This document shows positions 23,600 to 64,000 of a stretch of DNA of 64,000 nt, one piece after another (the first letter of the stretch is position 1; each line of letters opens with the position of its first letter). The position numbers and the translations under genes are program-made. The stretch lies in NCBI GenBank assembly GCA_054601695.1, contig BAAHQB010000430.1:41367-105366 (forward strand). Reading direction: 5' to 3'. A model generated the notes under the pieces. It saw nothing but the letters and a program-made list of their open reading frames with translations, ran no database searches and was not told the origin of the DNA. This stretch comes from Amorphochlora amoebiformis (Eukaryota; Cercozoa; Chlorarachniophyceae).

Positions 23600-24405
23600 C
23601 CCTAACGCCATAACTATATTAAAGCTATTAAGGTTAAGGATATTAAGGGCTTTAAGTCTAATGAGGCTATTAAGGTTAAGGATATTAGGGGCCTTAAGTC
23701 TAATAAAGCTATTAAGGTTAAGGATATTAAGGGCTTTAAGTCGAATAAGGCTATTAAGGTTAAGGATATTAAGGGCCTTAAGTCTAATAAGGCTAAAAGT
23801 TAAGGGTAATAAGAATAATAGAGACAAGAGTTGTAAGGGTACTAAGAGTAGGGACAATAAGAGTAATTGACGTAAGGGTAGTAAGAGCAATAGACTTAAG
23901 GGTAGCAAGGGCAATAATAGTAATAGACATGAGGGTAGTAAAAGCAATAAGAGTAATAGACATGAGGGTATTAAGGGCAATAAGAGTAATTGACGTAAGG
24001 GTAGTAAGGGCAATAAGAGTAATAGAGGGTAGTAAGAGCAATAAGAGTAATAGACATGAGGGTATTAAGGGCAATAAGAGAAATTGACGTAAGGGTAGTA
24101 AGGACAATAAGAACAATAGACTTAAGGGTAGTAAGGGCAACAAGAGTAATAGTAGAGGGTAGTAAGGGTAATAAGAGTAATAGACATGAGGGTATTAAGG
24201 GCAATAAGAGTAATTGACGTAAGGGTAATAAGAGTAATAGACTTAAGGGTATTAAGAGCAATAAGAGTAATAGACTCAAGGGTAGTAAGAGCAATAAGAG
24301 TAATAGACTTAAGGGTAGTAAGTGCAATAAGAGTAATAGGCATAGGGTTGTAAGGGCAGGAAGGGTAGGGTTAGGTAGTAAGGGTGATAAGAGTAAGTAA
24401 GCAAG
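23600..24405 (+). repeat. Degenerate 30-base AAGGGTAGTAAGAG minisatellite
   Basis: Over twenty units on the theme aagggtagtaagagcaataa then gagtaatagac. The first part (23630-23800) has a sister unit, attaaggttaaggatattaa. It probably lies in an upstream intron of the FGGY kinase gene. Confidence 0.85.
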
Positions 24406-24547
24406 AGTTAACCCAAAGTGACTCTCGGGCAAAGAAGGAGGCAGAGGAGGTCTACTACACACTATATGCAATATATATATATATATATATATATGTACAT
24501 GTATATATATATATATATACATATGTATACATTTGTACATTTTCATT

Positions 24548-24589
<42 letters not shown>

Positions 24590-24648
24590 GGGCGAATGCG
24601 GAAACTTTATATATACAAGTTAATATACAAATGCATATATATATATAC

Positions 24649-24737
<89 letters not shown>

Positions 24738-24833
24738 CAATACATACATGTATATATATATATAAATATATATATGTGTATATGTGTGTGTGTGTATGTA
24801 TAGCCATACGTATAGTATTAAACAATGATTCAG

Positions 24834-34483
<9,650 letters not shown>

Positions 34484-34962
34484 AACCTACCAACTGCTAC
34501 AACAACTCAAACACATGTACCTCTAGTATCTAGCTGCTGTGGGCACTGAGGCTTTTAGGAGCAGCCCGAGAGTGCGTGGAATTTGATAAGTCGATGAGTG
34601 GCATTCAAAACGCTGCAAGAGGCGTGGCGTGGGGGGGCAAGAAATTTTTTTGGGAGGCAATTATTTTTTTTTTTCTAACTCGCACTAGTCGCACTTCTTA
34701 TATGGACCGATCTTTCAGTACTAATATATTTACGTGTAGTTACTATACTGGTAGATAATTTACTCTAGCTACTAGAGATACTTACTCTAGACACTATAGT
34801 ATATGTTACATATTATATATTCATGGTGCATATCTAGATATATACATGTATACATGTATATATATTTATATATCAGTATATATCACAGTATTTATGTATA
34901 CTAGTATACGGTATACACATATACACTACATCTAGTATATATGTATACGGTACACATATGTA

Positions 34963-35028
<66 letters not shown>

Positions 35029-36163
35029 ACACACATATATACACACATACACACGTATTTATAGTATATCATATCTATCTAGATATACTAGATATATATT
35101 ATGGTATTATAACATTGTATAATATCATATATACTAACATAAGATACATACATTCTGATACATACTCAGTAGACGTATCATAGTTTAAAGCCTAAGCTAG
35201 TAAGTTCTAGCGTTCATGATCTAGATGATTATGATATTATTATATATATATATATTTTTATCTAGATCTAGTAGATACTAGGATATACTATCTAGCTATG
35301 ATATGATCAACAACACAAGTTACATCCGTCAACTTCAAGTTACATTAACATCATTACACTGAGACCGTTACAATGCTATAATGTTCTAGATCACAAATTC
35401 ATAAGTGACTTCTAGTTAATAGAGTTAACCGGACAACAGCCGCTGCATGTGTGCCTAACAGACTTAGTGATAACTAAGATAACAGTGTTAATAATGCCAT
35501 CAACAAAAAAACAGTAATGTCAGGGTTTCATCAACAACATGGAAACAGAGCCACGTCTGAAGTTAGGGTTACACCAACAACACGATAGTTGTCAATGTTA
35601 TAGTTCTGAGAATCCAGAGTGCTAGTGTCAGGAATACTATCGACAAAACACGACAGCAGACTGGTAGCGATGTATACATCAACAGCACGACAGAAAAATG
35701 GTAGTGTGTATCACCAACACACGACAGCAGAGTGGTTGTGTCGTATCTACAACAGAGTAGTGCAATATTTATGTTGCGATTAATTATTTATGTTGGGATA
35801 AATAATATTACCAACAAGAGTGTTAGTGTTATATCAACAACACGTCAGAAAACGTGTGCAAAATTGAGTTCAATTGCGATACATAGCGAATGCAAATCAC
35901 ATCAGAAATCCTCCTTTGCTGCTTTTGGCTTCCATTTTTACAGGAGAGCGCGCTAAATTGCTTGAAAGTTTAAATATCCTTCAATTGATATGAAAGATAT
36001 CGAAAAGACAAAATATGTTCATGGTCAAACCCATCAAGAGGAATTTAATTTATTTCTTCGGCCAGATTTCTCTCAATTCTTTGACCCCACCAACAAATCA
36101 TCCGCGCACACACACAACCCCCTCTCTCGAAGCCTCCATTCAGGGGAAGAAATAACCAAGCTG
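34484..36163. other. Intergenic region between the FGGY and THI5-like genes
   Basis: Mostly unique AT-rich sequence with a T-run at 34646-34676, a TA tract at 34970-35020 and degenerate repeats of a catcaacaacacgacag theme at 35520-35850. No exon was recognised. The last 150 bases before 36164 must hold the THI5-like promoter and 5' UTR. Confidence 0.5.
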
Positions 36164-44828
<8,665 letters not shown>

Positions 44829-45556
44829 TCAGTCCAAATTAGAATCTCAGACTTTGTCCAGTTTGTTTACGAGACTAGACTGTAAACACATTACATATCA
44901 TGGTCGATAATCGATCAATCTAGTCCATATCGATACTTCTACTAGTTCTATTATTTGCTAGATTTAGACTCTAGAAATTATGCCGGTCTAGGGTGGCCTG
45001 TGACTAGTCTAGTAGTGTGATCCCGCTAAATTCCACGAGTTTCTTTAAACAAGGCAGTTCAGGATTAATTGACTATGATAGTCGCTTAGCCTGATCTAGT
45101 AATTTTACCAAGAAGCTTGTATATTCTAGATTTTGTGATATATCTAGATATTCCAGATATATCTAGATATATGTCTAGATGTGCGTACTGAACATGTTCT
45201 AGATGTTAGCGAAAAATCTAGATGATGTCTAGACTATTATCTAGATTATCTAGATTATGAGCCTTGGAAGTCCACTAGACTATTTCTCGAGATTCTACTG
45301 GTTCTACTATATATCTCTACTAGATCTACTCTAGTACTGGTAATGTGATAGGTAAACATTAAGAGTCTAGCCAGTCTATTTATTTAACACCGGAGACCGA
45401 ATATATAATTATCTAGATTATGAGTTTAATTATCGACTCATCCTAGGCGTCATTCGCATGCCCATGCTGTTTCGACGTGAACCAAAATTAATGTGTATTC
45501 TCGCCGTCCAAGTATATTCCTTAGTATTATCCCAACCCTGCCTAAAGCCTCTCGAT
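44829..45556. other. Convergent 3' flanks
   Basis: Unique AT-rich sequence with many tctagat/atctaga motifs (45120-45260) between two genes that converge. No exon was recognised. Confidence 0.5.
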
Positions 45557-63788
<18,232 letters not shown>

Positions 63789-63806
63789 CTGTATGGACGC
63801 GTAAAC

Positions 63807-63892
<86 letters not shown>

Positions 63893-63936
63893 GTACATAT
63901 ATATATATATTTATATATGCATACATATATGTATAC

Positions 63937-63988
<52 letters not shown>

Positions 63989-64000
63989 GATATATGTGTG

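Overview
This is nuclear DNA from a eukaryote that carries a plastid of complex (secondary or higher) origin. The genes are cut into many tiny exons (about 20 to 260 bases) with GT-AG introns, plus a few probable GC-AG introns. One gene is a SufS-type cysteine desulfurase with an N-terminal hydrophobic signal followed by a transit-like stretch, as expected for plastid import across extra membranes. The lineage cannot be fixed from the window: a chlorarachniophyte, haptophyte or stramenopile alga would all fit. Long open frames of the [12 protein letters not shown] or RARARA type are translations of microsatellites and are not genes.

Layout, left to right. A plus-strand acidic C-terminal exon ends at 898. 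A non-coding stretch with a hairpin element (2211-2339) and long direct repeats follows. The 3' end of a minus-strand gene lies at 3541-3897. The minus-strand plastid cysteine desulfurase gene sufS runs from 17166 down to 5148 in 16 exons. It shares a 219-base intergenic region with a divergent plus-strand Rab7 gene (17386-18081). A plus-strand FGGY-family carbohydrate kinase occupies at least 24834-34483, with possible 5' exons as far up as 19440. A complete 16-exon THI5/NMT1-like gene (36164-44828, plus) follows. It is convergent with a very long minus-strand gene for an unrecognised coiled-coil protein (59799 down to 45557, at least 24 exons). The right end (63788 down to 60297, minus) is the C-terminal half of another unrecognised gene whose 5' part lies outside the window.

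Most remaining sequence is (TA)n in and between introns. There are also (CA/TG)n, two large (CG)n blocks, a 576-base pentanucleotide array and many minisatellites. The most interesting structure is a recurring one: exon edges (acceptor plus first exon bases, or last exon bases plus donor) are tandemly copied into the adjoining intron, separated by TA tracts. At least sixteen exons from five genes on both strands show this. The complete exon always lies at the outer end of its array. Some of these arrays have grown into minisatellites of over 1 kb.

Gene structures were assembled by hand from reading frame, splice-site phase and family similarity. The coordinates are precise, but no transcript or database search supports them here.
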